64,000 bases of DNA from Helicobacter brantae (GTDB lineage: Bacteria > Campylobacterota > Campylobacteria > Campylobacterales > Helicobacteraceae): assembly GCF_003364205.1 (NCBI RefSeq), contig NZ_NXLV01000004.1:62001-126000 (forward strand), written 5' to 3'. This document shows positions 54,249-62,695 of this stretch, piece after piece. Made by a program: the position numbers and the translations under genes. Below the pieces are notes generated by a model. The model saw only the letters and a list, made by a program, of their open reading frames with translations, did no database searches and had not been told where the DNA came from. Each line of letters starts with the position of its first letter. Position 1 is the stretch's first letter.

Positions 54249-55337
54249 CTACTTTATTGTTATTTCTTTAAATGCTTCTTTTTCTACTTCATCTAATTTG
54301 AGTGCTTGCCATTTTGTTTTGGAGAAGTCTATTTGTTTGAGATTGACTTTTCGAATCGTGCTGTTATACATCGTGCGATAATAAAACTCTAAATCACTTT
54401 GATTGCTTACTGCAGTCCATTGTGTGGCACTTGGGAGAGTAGGGGGGACTTCAGAGCTTTTGGCATATTCTGTGCCAATAGGTAGATCAAAGAGATTGAG
54501 GAGATGGAAAGCTTGAGTGACTCCCTCATAGGCATTATTGGGTTTTGGAGCAGTATGGAGAAAAAAACTTGCCCTTACAAATCTTGAGGGAGGTGTGAAA
54601 TCCCCTGGTAAGCCCAACATTCCACTTCCTGCACCCACTGCAAAGATATCTTGCTCTCCTAGTTTGAAAGCTTGGGCTGAGCCTGAATGGAGATTGACAT
54701 AGTTATTGAGATTGGTGAGTTGCCAAGAAAAATCAGGAGAGTTTGTCAGCACACCAATGGGGTTATCATAGATTTTTACCTCCCCTTTCATAATCTCAAT
54801 CACAATCCTTCCACCCTTATTGTCATTGACTCTCCAATGTGCAGTAGGAGGGGCTTTGCCATCTTTTTCTAGCATAAATGGAACGACTTTGATATTTTTG
54901 AAAGCTTCTTTGACTTCCTCTACGCTAGAGAAGTTTGAGAGGATATATTTTGTAAGTTCCATATCTGAAATGCTTTTATCTAAATCTTTGCCACTAAATG
55001 GAGCAAGTGAGCCATAATGAGAGAAATAAAACAATCCTGCATTTAATCCTGCTTCATTAATCCCCTCTCCAATAAACCCATCCATTGCCACACTTATGCC
55101 TACAAATCCATATTTTGCCCTCCACTTGATTCCATTTTTGCCTTGAGGGGTGAGGGATTGGAATTCTTGATTTCTAGGAGAGATGATGAGTTTGCTTCCC
55201 AAAGGAAACTCTCCCCACTCAATCGTGCGTGCTTGAATATGTTTGCTATCTTTGGTGGTGATAGAAATCCCTGTACAAGCTAAGAGCTGAAGATGAAGAA
55301 GTGCAAAAGCACTCAATAGACTAATAAACTTTTTCAT
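54249..55337 (-). CDS. Choloylglycine hydrolase/penicillin acylase family enzyme (Ntn hydrolase)
   Basis: A 362-aa exported linear-amide C-N hydrolase, the family of bile salt hydrolases and penicillin V acylases. Signal peptide MKKFISLLSAFALLHLQLLA ends at Cys21, which as the new N-terminus would be the nucleophile. Further active-site equivalents: Arg37 (QARTIEW), Glu40 where classical BSHs have Asp, Asn199 (LTNSP) and Arg252 (PPSRFVR). ATG 55337 is chosen because the upstream 39 residues of the longer frame are not signal-like. Substrates could be conjugated bile acids, penicillin V or acyl-homoserine lactones. LLAC also reads as a lipobox. Overlaps the DUF4149 gene by 17 bases. Confidence 0.85.
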   Translation of the reverse strand: MKKFISLLSAFALLHLQLLACTGISITTKDSKHIQARTIEWGEFPLGSKLIISPRNQEFQSLTPQGKNGIKWRAKYGFVGISVAMDGFIGEGINEAGLNAGLFYFSHYGSLAPFSGKDLDKSISDMELTKYILSNFSSVEEVKEAFKNIKVVPFMLEKDGKAPPTAHWRVNDNKGGRIVIEIMKGEVKIYDNPIGVLTNSPDFSWQLTNLNNYVNLHSGSAQAFKLGEQDIFAVGAGSGMLGLPGDFTPPSRFVRASFFLHTAPKPNNAYEGVTQAFHLLNLFDLPIGTEYAKSSEVPPTLPSATQWTAVSNQSDLEFYYRTMYNSTIRKVNLKQIDFSKTKWQALKLDEVEKEAFKEITIK

Positions 55338-55782
55338 ATTTTCTCCTATTGTAAAATGGTAAAAAGAAAAGCAGAAGTTGTAATGCGACAATACTTTTGA
55401 GTGTAAGCTCACTCCATTGATGAATGTCTTTAAACTCTTGAGTTTGTGTGGCATTTTCTCCTAGACTTTGAGCATGAAGGATAAAGTCTGAGAAATAAAA
55501 TACAAACACACAAGAGAGAAGAGCAATGAGAAGAGAGAGCGTGAAGCGAAAAAAGTGTTTGGGGAGAGAGAAAAACTCAAAAACCACACTCACAAAGCTC
55601 ACTCCTAGCAAAATATAACCCATTTTCTCAAAAAGTCTTCCCATCAATAATCCACTTTGAAAAAGGCTTAAGGTTTCTATTCCAACCTTTTGAGGATAGA
55701 AGATTATAGGAGCAACCAAAACTCCCAAAGTCAGCTCCACTCCAATCAAACTTGCTAGTAAAAACTGATAAAGTAGTCGCAT
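55321..55782 (-). CDS. DUF4149-type inner-membrane protein
   Basis: A 153-aa protein with four predicted membrane helices (around residues 5-28, 45-65, 75-97 and 130-146). The pattern LLASLIGVELTLGVLVAPIIF near the N-terminus and the pairing of helices resemble DUF4149, a family without known function. It is translationally coupled (17-base overlap) to the Ntn hydrolase gene, so the two may act together at the envelope. Family assignment is tentative. Confidence 0.65.
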   Translation of the reverse strand: MRLLYQFLLASLIGVELTLGVLVAPIIFYPQKVGIETLSLFQSGLLMGRLFEKMGYILLGVSFVSVVFEFFSLPKHFFRFTLSLLIALLSCVFVFYFSDFILHAQSLGENATQTQEFKDIHQWSELTLKSIVALQLLLFFLPFYNRRKYEKVY

Positions 55783-55868
55783 TTTTCCTCCTTGATATTC
55801 TCAAATAGATTCTACAATAGGGGAGTAATTTTTGTAAAATAAAATAACTTTATTTTTAAGGAAATATT

Positions 55869-56645
55869 ATGGAAGTTTTAAAGCAGATTGAAATCATCAG
55901 GTTTGAAGATGGAGAGAGAGTGCAAAAGGGTGATGTAGTGATTTTGGAATCAAGGGTAAATTTCTTTCTCAATGGAGAGAAGATTATCTCCACAATGTGT
56001 ATCCCACAAAATCAAGAAGCCCATATGGTGGGGTTTTTGCTAAGTGAGGGGGTGATTGATGGGATAGAAGATGTCAAAAGCATACAAGTAGATGAGAGCG
56101 GATTGGCTGTAAGAATGGAGGCTAGGATTAATGAAGGAAATCTCAAAAATCTCTACAAAGAAAAAACTCTAGTTTCAGGCTGTGGTGGAGGAGTTACAGG
56201 AAATGTAGAAAATGCTGTGGAGGTGGATTTCAACACTTCAGACTTAAAAGTGAAGGGAGAGTGGGTGCTTTCTCATGTAAAAAGATTTTATCAAGAAAGC
56301 GAGCTATATTTGCAGACAGGGTGTGTGCATAAAGCAATGTTGCTTTTCTCTGATGATAGCTCTCTAGTCAGTGAGGATATTGGAAGACATAATGCGATTG
56401 ATAAAGTGTGTGGAATGGCAAGAATGCAAGGAAAAGATCCAAATGAGGGGATTTTGATTGTGAGTGGAAGATTAAGTTCTGAGATGGTAACAAAAGCTGT
56501 AATGCACCATATCCCTATCGTCATCTCAAGAACTGCTCCTACATTTTTGGGAGTGCAAACAGCACAAAAGCACGGAATCACACTCTGTGGGTTTGCAAGA
56601 GGAAAAAATATGAACCTCTACACCCACACTTCAAGGATTCTCTAA
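55869..56645 (+). CDS. fdhD: Formate dehydrogenase accessory protein FdhD
   Basis: A 258-aa sulfurtransferase that passes sulfur from IscS-type desulfurase to the molybdenum cofactor of formate dehydrogenase. Conserved parts: FLLSEGVI, TGCVHKAML, EDIGRHNAIDKVCG and VSGRLSSEMV, and SRTAPTFLGVQTAQ. The CxxC element of the family reads Cys-Gly-Gly-Gly at residue 105, with no second Cys. No fdh structural genes are in the window. Its 3' end overlaps the convergent gene by 15 bases. Confidence 0.9.
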   Translation: MEVLKQIEIIRFEDGERVQKGDVVILESRVNFFLNGEKIISTMCIPQNQEAHMVGFLLSEGVIDGIEDVKSIQVDESGLAVRMEARINEGNLKNLYKEKTLVSGCGGGVTGNVENAVEVDFNTSDLKVKGEWVLSHVKRFYQESELYLQTGCVHKAMLLFSDDSSLVSEDIGRHNAIDKVCGMARMQGKDPNEGILIVSGRLSSEMVTKAVMHHIPIVISRTAPTFLGVQTAQKHGITLCGFARGKNMNLYTHTSRIL

Positions 56646-57752
56646 CCCCATTTCCTCGCCTAGCTCTTCATACTCCCTTTGAGGGGGTTTGACTTCATAG
56701 AAACCTTTGGTGTCAATTTGATAAATTTTGACTTGGTATTGCATTTGATTATCCAAGATATTTTCTTTGAAATACGCCAAACTTTCAGGATGCACTAGGC
56801 GATAAAAAATCTCCATTCCCAAAGCTGTGGAGTAATTCACCCAATCATATTTAAGATCACTATTAAGAAGTGAGGCATACTCTATCAATTTTTGATCTGC
56901 CTCTCCAATGGAGTTAGCGATATAGAGATTTTCTCTATCTCTTTGTTGGGTGAGGATACCCAAAGAGGGATTGTAGTTGATTTGAGTAGAGAGAAAACTA
57001 GAAGCTTTTTTCTTGAAGTATCCGATTTGAGAGAGCAAAAGTCCAGTTTTCACTACAGGGGTATTGAGGAAGACATCGGCTTGATAAATTAGCTCTTCTT
57101 GAGTTTTTCTGCTTTTTGAGAATGTTGCAGCAATCTCATTGGTGATGGTTTGCTCTTGGATTTGAGGGATTTTCTCTTGCAAAAGGAGTGAAAGTCGCTC
57201 TCCCACAGGGCTATCATCATTGTAAGCGATTGTGTGTGTGCCACTTTGGAATTTCAAAAGCTCATTGATTTGATCCTCATAGCTAATCCCTCCAAAGAAT
57301 AGCAGAGGAGAGAGAGAGGGATCAAAATCGATTTGAGTTTTATTCACCGTGGGGATATAAAGAGGGATTTTTAAAGAAAGTTTGGTGCTTTCATAAGCTC
57401 CTTTGGTTGTAAAAATCGCGATGATGAAATGAAAGTCTTGTGAGTAGATTTGCTGATAGAAGCTCTTAATTGAGCTTTCTTCCTCATCTCCACAATCAAA
57501 AACTTCAAGCTCAAAATCTCCTCCTCTTGCAGAAAGATAAGCAAGAATAGTATCAATAGTTGCCACAGAGTAGCGTCCGATAATCTTTTTGGGCATCATT
57601 AAGGCGATTTTGAGAGAAGAAGATTTTGTGGGGATATTGCCAAATTGAGCAATTATTTCTTCTTGAGGTTTGGAGAGTCTTGGATCTTGGAGGTTGAGAG
57701 GATTTGCAGACAAAGAGATAAGGGTGAGTAGAATGATAAAAAGAGCTTTCAC
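56631..57752 (-). CDS. Secreted protein, possibly periplasmic-binding-like
   Basis: A 373-aa protein with signal peptide (FIILLTLISLSA). Segments LKIALMMPKKIIGRYSVATIDT, FELEVFDCGDEEES, FHFIIAIFTTKGAYESTKL and GTHTIAYNDDSPVGERLSLLL suggest an alternating alpha/beta fold like type-1 periplasmic binding proteins and LpoA/YraM-type regulators. No ligand can be named. It overlaps the next upstream gene by 4 bases and belongs to the operon with the dehydrogenase. The family is not recognised with certainty. Confidence 0.7.
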   Translation of the reverse strand: MKALFIILLTLISLSANPLNLQDPRLSKPQEEIIAQFGNIPTKSSSLKIALMMPKKIIGRYSVATIDTILAYLSARGGDFELEVFDCGDEEESSIKSFYQQIYSQDFHFIIAIFTTKGAYESTKLSLKIPLYIPTVNKTQIDFDPSLSPLLFFGGISYEDQINELLKFQSGTHTIAYNDDSPVGERLSLLLQEKIPQIQEQTITNEIAATFSKSRKTQEELIYQADVFLNTPVVKTGLLLSQIGYFKKKASSFLSTQINYNPSLGILTQQRDRENLYIANSIGEADQKLIEYASLLNSDLKYDWVNYSTALGMEIFYRLVHPESLAYFKENILDNQMQYQVKIYQIDTKGFYEVKPPQREYEELGEEMGLENP

Positions 57753-58312
57753 ATTAGAGCCTTTGCTGAGTTGAGGTGTTGCATTGTTTGTTTTTTGAGT
57801 CCTTCAAGTCTTAGAAGAGCTTTGAGGGAATGGGTGAAGATGAGGGTTTTTCCTCTGAAATTCAGTGTGCTTCCAAACTGAAGCCTTTGATTGGGGAAAA
57901 GGACACTTCCCACTTCTTCTACACCAAAGATGACAAAAACTTTGGCTTGAGAATGAGAGATTTGAGCCAAGAGTATTTCTCTGTATTTAAAAAACTCACT
58001 AGCTGGAGGGATATTCTCTTGGGTTTTAAAAAGTGAGAAAATCCCACATTGCTCTTGAGTGAGAGAAAAAACCTTGCTCATAATGTCTTGGAGCATTTGT
58101 GAGCTTTTTTGTATCAAAAACGCATTGTGTGTATCAAGGGTGGGCGTTTGGGTGATTAGCCCTAGCTTTGCTCCTTTGGGATCCCACCCTAGCACTTGAG
58201 AGTTTTGAGCTTGTGCTTGTTCTTTTTGGGGAAGAATGTTTTCAGAAAAAAACTCTTCTCCAAACATTTGAAGATGATAGAGATAATTGAGCGTGATGAT
58301 TTGATTTCTCAA
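57749..58312 (-). CDS. Degenerate uracil-DNA-glycosylase-like protein
   Basis: About 187 aa starting at TTG 58312, which overlaps the upstream stop (TTGA). Its C-terminal half (KVFVIFGVEEVGSVLFPNQR, NFRGKTLIFTHSLKALLRLE) follows the last part of family 4/5 uracil-DNA glycosylases, including the T-H-S/P-x-x-LLR element. The N-terminal Cys residues that bind the Fe-S cluster in family 4 are not present. It may therefore be an inactive or reassigned relative. The assignment is from pattern only. Confidence 0.55.
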   Translation of the reverse strand: MRNQIITLNYLYHLQMFGEEFFSENILPQKEQAQAQNSQVLGWDPKGAKLGLITQTPTLDTHNAFLIQKSSQMLQDIMSKVFSLTQEQCGIFSLFKTQENIPPASEFFKYREILLAQISHSQAKVFVIFGVEEVGSVLFPNQRLQFGSTLNFRGKTLIFTHSLKALLRLEGLKKQTMQHLNSAKALM

Positions 58313-59493
58313 AACTCTAGCACCTTCCAAGGCAATCCTTGAGTGTTAAGCTCTTCCATAAAAGGATCAGGATCTAGCTCTTCCATATTAAACACTCCTT
58401 CTCCTCCCCACTTGCCCTCAACAATGAGTTTAGCCCCAATCATTGCAGGAACTCCTGTGGTGTAGCTAATAGCTTGAGAATTGACTTCTTTGTAGCACTC
58501 TTGGTGATCGCAAACATTGTAGATATAGATAGTTTTCTCTTTGCCATCTTTAAGCCCTGTGATATAGCAACCAATATTTGTTTTTCCAATCGTGCGTCCT
58601 GCTAGACTTGCAGGGTCAGGGAGTAGAGTTTTTAGGAATTGGATAGGAATGATTTTGCTTCCATTATGCTCTACTTCATCGATTCTAAGCATTCCTACAT
58701 TCTCCAAACATCGCATATGGTTGAGGTAGTTTTGGGAGAAAGTCATAAAGAATCGGATTCTTTTCAATCCCTTGATATTTTTGACTAATGATTCTAGCTC
58801 TTCGTGATAGAGCAGATAAGAATCTTTCTCTCCAATCTCAGGATAATCCCACACTTGCATAATCTCCATAGGCTCTGTTTCAATCCACTTACCCTCTTGC
58901 CAATAGCGTCCCTTAGAGCTAACCTCTCTTAGATTGATTTCAGGGTTGAAGTTTGTCGCAAAAGGATAGCCGTGATCCCCTGCATTGCAATCCAAAATAT
59001 CAATGCTATGAATCTCATCAAAATAATGTTTTTGAGCATAAGCACAAAACACATTGGTAACCCCTGGATCAAATCCACTTCCAAGTAATGCAAAAATCCC
59101 TGCTTCTTTATAGGCTTTATCAAATGCCCATTGCTCTTTGTATTCAAACTTTGCAGTATCAGGATGTTCATAGTTTGCTGTATCAAGATAGTGGGTTTTT
59201 GTCCTCAAACACGCCTCCATAATACTCAAATCTTGATAAGGCAAAGCTACATTGATGACAACTTTTGGCTTAATCTCATTGATAAGAGCTACAAGCTCAT
59301 CTACGCTATCAGCATCAACGCTTTTGCATTGGATTTGCACTCCTGTTTTTTCTAAAACACTTTTGGCAATCTCTTGGCATTTGCTTAGAGTCCTTGAAGC
59401 CAAAGTAATTTCTCCAAAAGTCTTAGCATTCATTGCTAGTTTGTGGGCGACTACTCCTCCTACTCCCCCTGCACCAATCTGTAAAACACTCAT
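58309..59493 (-). CDS. Carboxynorspermidine/carboxyspermidine dehydrogenase
   Basis: A 394-aa NAD(P)-dependent enzyme of the saccharopine dehydrogenase fold. N-terminal Rossmann motif VLQIGAGGVGGVVAHKLA, LASRTLSKCQEIA, and GSGFDPGVTNVF, DILDCNAGDHGYPF and TTGVPAMIGAKLI are typical of the enzyme that condenses aspartate semialdehyde with putrescine or diaminopropane in the alternative spermidine pathway used by Campylobacter and relatives. ATG 59493 has GGAG 6 bases upstream; earlier Met codons at 59505 and 59520 are less likely. The partner decarboxylase gene is not in the window. Confidence 0.85.
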   Translation of the reverse strand: MSVLQIGAGGVGGVVAHKLAMNAKTFGEITLASRTLSKCQEIAKSVLEKTGVQIQCKSVDADSVDELVALINEIKPKVVINVALPYQDLSIMEACLRTKTHYLDTANYEHPDTAKFEYKEQWAFDKAYKEAGIFALLGSGFDPGVTNVFCAYAQKHYFDEIHSIDILDCNAGDHGYPFATNFNPEINLREVSSKGRYWQEGKWIETEPMEIMQVWDYPEIGEKDSYLLYHEELESLVKNIKGLKRIRFFMTFSQNYLNHMRCLENVGMLRIDEVEHNGSKIIPIQFLKTLLPDPASLAGRTIGKTNIGCYITGLKDGKEKTIYIYNVCDHQECYKEVNSQAISYTTGVPAMIGAKLIVEGKWGGEGVFNMEELDPDPFMEELNTQGLPWKVLEF

Positions 59494-59801
59494 TTTACTC
59501 TCCATAATCAATAAAATCAAAAAGCTAATTATACCCTTGTTGATCGTTTTTGGAGCTTAACCTTTCAAAGGTAAATTTTTGGTAAATTTTAGTTGAGATT
59601 CGGCGATAAAATAGTGTAATATTTTAGTTTCAAAATGCATTAAAAGATTGTTATAGGCAACTTATGTTGCTAGATTCTAGCTTCATCTTTTCTTTGTCTT
59701 TTTGGGTGAGTTTGGCTAGGATTTTTGTGTTTGACAAGATGTGCAATGTTTTTTAGCATTTTTGAGAGATTTTTTGAATTACAGACAGAAAGGAGAAAGT
59801 T
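59494..59801. promoter_or_regulatory. 308-base divergent control region, no gene
   Basis: Holds the promoter of the minus-strand operon: TATAAT on the minus strand at 59528-59533 (GGGTATAATTAG). Just upstream are a 13-base palindrome ACCTTT-C-AAAGGT (59560-59572) and two direct copies of GGTAAATTTT 11 bases apart (59570-59579, 59581-59590). For the plus-strand lipoprotein operon the best -10 is TGTAAT at 59615-59620, weak. A small inverted repeat GCAAC-TTAT-GTTGC (59657-59670) lies in the long leader. No supported ORF. Confidence 0.5.
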
Positions 59802-61226
59802 TTGTTTAAGAAGAGTTTGATGATCGGATCATCTTTGATGCTTTTGGTAATGACTGGTTGTTCTACAATCAGCTTGAGTGAGGTAAGTAAGCAGTATTAT
59901 GAAGGGAATGCAAATAAGGCATATGAGCTTGCAAAAAAGGGAGCAAATCTTCCTAAAAAGGGTGAAAAAGAGAAAGATGCAAGTGGTGATGACCTATTGT
60001 GGCAGATCCAAGGTGGAATTATTGGCTTTGATTTGAAAAAGAATGAAGCTGGAGAAATGCTTGAGGTAGCAGAAAAGAATATCAACAAAAATGAATTAGA
60101 GGGAGTTCTTTCAGGATTCTTTCAAAATGTTGGAGCTCTTTTAGTTAATGACACAATTATGCCATACAAGGGATTTTTGTATGAAGGAGCAATGGTTAAT
60201 TACTACAAGGCATTGTTCTATCTATCTCAAAATAAATTGGCTGATGCAAGAGTAGAGTTCAATCGTGCAAGTGATCGTCAAAGACGAATAAAAGAGTATT
60301 ATGAAAAAGAAATTGCAAAAGCAAAAGAGGCTTCAGATAAGGTTGCAAATGACAAGGAAAATAAAGGAGATAAAAAGTCTCAAGAAGAACAACAAAATAA
60401 ATTCTTGGCAAGCTATAAGAATCTCTCTGAATTTGCAAATCTTAATGGATACATCAATCCAATGATTGATTATGTGGCAGGATTGTTCTTTATGCTTGAG
60501 GGAGATAATGGTAAATCCATTGATTTTCTCAAAGAATCTTATGGGGTAAGCAATTCTGAAGTGATCAAGCAAGACTTGGAGACAATTCAAAAAGGTGGAT
60601 ATCAAGAGAAGCAAACATGGGTAATCATTGAAGATGGAAAAAGTCCATTTAAGATTCAAAAGAAATTCTCAATGCCCGTTATTCTCCCAGGAAGTGTAGT
60701 AAGCGTTGATTTGGCTTTGCCTGATTTGAAAAAAGGTGTCGCTTTTGCAAAATCTTATGAGGTTTTAAATGTTGGAAAGGCACAAGCTTATGGGGCATAT
60801 CAGATCTCAACTCTTAATCCTTTGGTATTTAATGAGTTTAGCAAACAGCTTCCTTTTATTATCACAAGAGGAGTTCTTTCTACAAGTATTAAGACTTTAA
60901 CTCAGTATTTTGCACAGCAAGCAGCCAAAAAAGCAGGAGGAATTGCAAGTTTAGCAGTAGGAATTGGTGGAGCGATTTATAGCAAAGCAACAGCTCAAGC
61001 TGACACAAGGATTTCAACAGTTATGCCAAATAGCTTCTATGTTGTGAGAATCAAAAATACAGAGGGCAAGTTTGATGTAAAAGCAGGTGATAAAGTAATC
61101 ACTACAATCAATATGACAACAAAATGTGATGGGGGAAATCAGCAAGTTTGTGTAGATAAAAACAATATTGTTTATATCAGAAATGCACAGAAAAATATTT
61201 TCAAGCAAGTATTGCTTTCAAAATAA
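59802..61226 (+). CDS. COG3014-like TPR lipoprotein
   Basis: A 474-aa lipoprotein: MIGSSLMLLVMTGC puts the lipidated Cys at residue 20. The N-terminal half has TPR-like helices (KQYYEGNANKAYELAKKGANL, YEGAMVNYYKALFYLSQNKLADARVEFNRA, quoted by core), with a charged Lys/Glu/Asp segment around 175-205. A Gly/Ala-rich stretch (QQAAKKAGGIASLAVGIGGAI) sits near 385, and a beta-rich tail follows. This matches the layout of COG3014 proteins, which often neighbour LpoB genes. Start TTG 59802 has AGGAGA 5 bases upstream. First gene of the operon; function unknown. Confidence 0.75.
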   Translation: MFKKSLMIGSSLMLLVMTGCSTISLSEVSKQYYEGNANKAYELAKKGANLPKKGEKEKDASGDDLLWQIQGGIIGFDLKKNEAGEMLEVAEKNINKNELEGVLSGFFQNVGALLVNDTIMPYKGFLYEGAMVNYYKALFYLSQNKLADARVEFNRASDRQRRIKEYYEKEIAKAKEASDKVANDKENKGDKKSQEEQQNKFLASYKNLSEFANLNGYINPMIDYVAGLFFMLEGDNGKSIDFLKESYGVSNSEVIKQDLETIQKGGYQEKQTWVIIEDGKSPFKIQKKFSMPVILPGSVVSVDLALPDLKKGVAFAKSYEVLNVGKAQAYGAYQISTLNPLVFNEFSKQLPFIITRGVLSTSIKTLTQYFAQQAAKKAGGIASLAVGIGGAIYSKATAQADTRISTVMPNSFYVVRIKNTEGKFDVKAGDKVITTINMTTKCDGGNQQVCVDKNNIVYIRNAQKNIFKQVLLSK

Positions 61227-61236
61227 GGAGTAATAT

Positions 61237-61848
61237 ATGAGAATGATTAGAAATATTGCGACAACACTTCTTGTCGCTTTTAGTTTTTATGGTTGTGCTG
61301 GAGGTGCAAGATATATCGACACTGCAAGCACAGAGTATGTCAGCTCAAGTCTTGATCTAAACGATATTAAAAAAGCTGCAACAGATAGCTTGAATTCACT
61401 TTATAAGAGTGGATATTTCAATAGAATCAATATTGATAATCCTGTGGTTTTGGCAGTATCAGATTTTACAAATGATACAACCATCAAGCTAGATATGGAG
61501 CAAATCACAGCAAGGATTGTAGAAGAGCTTCAAAATAGCGGGAAGTTTCTTATCACTCGTGCAATCAGTGGAAGTGGTGGCTCTACAGATCGTATGATTG
61601 ATAGAAGTCGTCAAGCAAGAAACGATGAGGAATACAATCAAGATACGGTAGTAGAAAAAGGCGAAAAACTTGCAGTTTCTGCATCTCTAACTGGTAAGGT
61701 TGGTCAGAGAATTACAAGAGTGGGGAGTGATCAAAGAGTGGATTATTTCTTTAAAATTGAAATCATCAATACAAAAAATGGAATCTCTGTATGGTCAAAA
61801 ACAATCGATATCTCCAAAATGAGTTCTGGCAATAGTTCGGTTTGGTAA
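61237..61848 (+). CDS. LpoB-like lipoprotein
   Basis: A 203-aa lipoprotein, Cys20 in FYGCAGG. A short linker leads to a domain with VVLAVSDFTNDTTIKLDMEQ, IVEELQNSGKFLITRAIS, SRQARNDEEYNQDT and YFFKIEIINTKNGISVWSKTID, the pattern of LpoB (PF13036), the outer-membrane activator of class A PBP1b in E. coli. Whether it activates a PBP here is not shown by the sequence. It lies 10 bases after the TPR lipoprotein gene. A second, related domain occurs in the gene at 62903. Confidence 0.82.
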   Translation: MRMIRNIATTLLVAFSFYGCAGGARYIDTASTEYVSSSLDLNDIKKAATDSLNSLYKSGYFNRINIDNPVVLAVSDFTNDTTIKLDMEQITARIVEELQNSGKFLITRAISGSGGSTDRMIDRSRQARNDEEYNQDTVVEKGEKLAVSASLTGKVGQRITRVGSDQRVDYFFKIEIINTKNGISVWSKTIDISKMSSGNSSVW

Positions 61849-61852
61849 ATAG

Positions 61853-62695
61853 ATGAAGAAAATAGCAGTCTTAAGCGTGTTTCTTGCTCTTTTGGGGGCA
61901 GAAGCACCACAATGGTTTTTGAATCCTAGTGTTGATTCAGGCAAAATCTATGGTTTGGGCAAAGACTCAAGTATTGCATCGGCAAAGAAAAAAGCAATCA
62001 ATGATCTTGTTAATTCTTTGCAAGTAAGTGTAAAATCAACTTTTGATCAAACCAAGATTAAGCAAGACAAAAAAATAAATTCATTGACTTCTCAAACAAT
62101 CAATCTTCAATCTCAAATTGATGATTTGACTAACATTGAGCCTACAAAAGCCCAATGTGATGGAGAAAATCAGTGTTATGTTCAGGTAGAGATAAGCAAA
62201 GCAGATCTTATCAATCAGCTTAAGAGAAGAATTGAGCAAAAAAAGCAAGAGCTTCTATCAAATACTTCTCCATTTGAATACCAATACAGAAAGGGGTTGT
62301 TCTCAAAGATCCAAAGAGATTATGTTCTTTATTTGTCTTTGGGTGGAAGTCCAATGCCAATCCCAGAAGTTGAAGAGAAACCCACATTTGATTTAGTATT
62401 TGAATATGATGGGGATTTTTCTAAAAGCTTTAAGAGTGTTTTGGAGAAAACAATCCAAGACTATCTTACAAAATTTGGGAAGCTTTCTTCAAGTTCGCAG
62501 TGGAAGATTGTTGTAGAAGTGTTGCAAGAAGATAAGAGTGTAACATTGGATATTTCTACAAAATATGGAGGTGAAGTTCTCCATAATGCTTCAGTCTCTG
62601 ACACTCAAAATCCTAGTGTTTCAAAATCTTTTTTTGCAAAGCGATTAGGAGTGCAGGCTTATAAAAAAATGCAAAAATGGGGGAGAGCTGATTGA
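61853..62695 (+). CDS. LPP20/FlgP-like secreted protein
   Basis: A 280-aa exported protein; the signal peptide ends LLGAEA with no lipobox Cys. The first part, PQWFLNPSVDSGKIYGLGKD followed by IASAKKKAINDLVNSL, is the LPP20-type start (PxWFxNP, then G-x-G and an Ala-rich helix). A C-terminal domain with FDLVFEYDGDFSKSFKSVLEK and WKIVVEVLQEDKSVTLDIST is not part of short LPP20 proteins. Position between two LpoB-like genes suggests a complex at the outer membrane. Confidence 0.7.
   Translation: MKKIAVLSVFLALLGAEAPQWFLNPSVDSGKIYGLGKDSSIASAKKKAINDLVNSLQVSVKSTFDQTKIKQDKKINSLTSQTINLQSQIDDLTNIEPTKAQCDGENQCYVQVEISKADLINQLKRRIEQKKQELLSNTSPFEYQYRKGLFSKIQRDYVLYLSLGGSPMPIPEVEEKPTFDLVFEYDGDFSKSFKSVLEKTIQDYLTKFGKLSSSSQWKIVVEVLQEDKSVTLDISTKYGGEVLHNASVSDTQNPSVSKSFFAKRLGVQAYKKMQKWGRAD

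Noticed and set aside
55338-55454. N-terminal extension of the Ntn hydrolase
   Set aside because: It lies inside the upstream DUF4149 gene in another frame; starting at ATG 55337 gives a proper signal peptide ending at Cys21.
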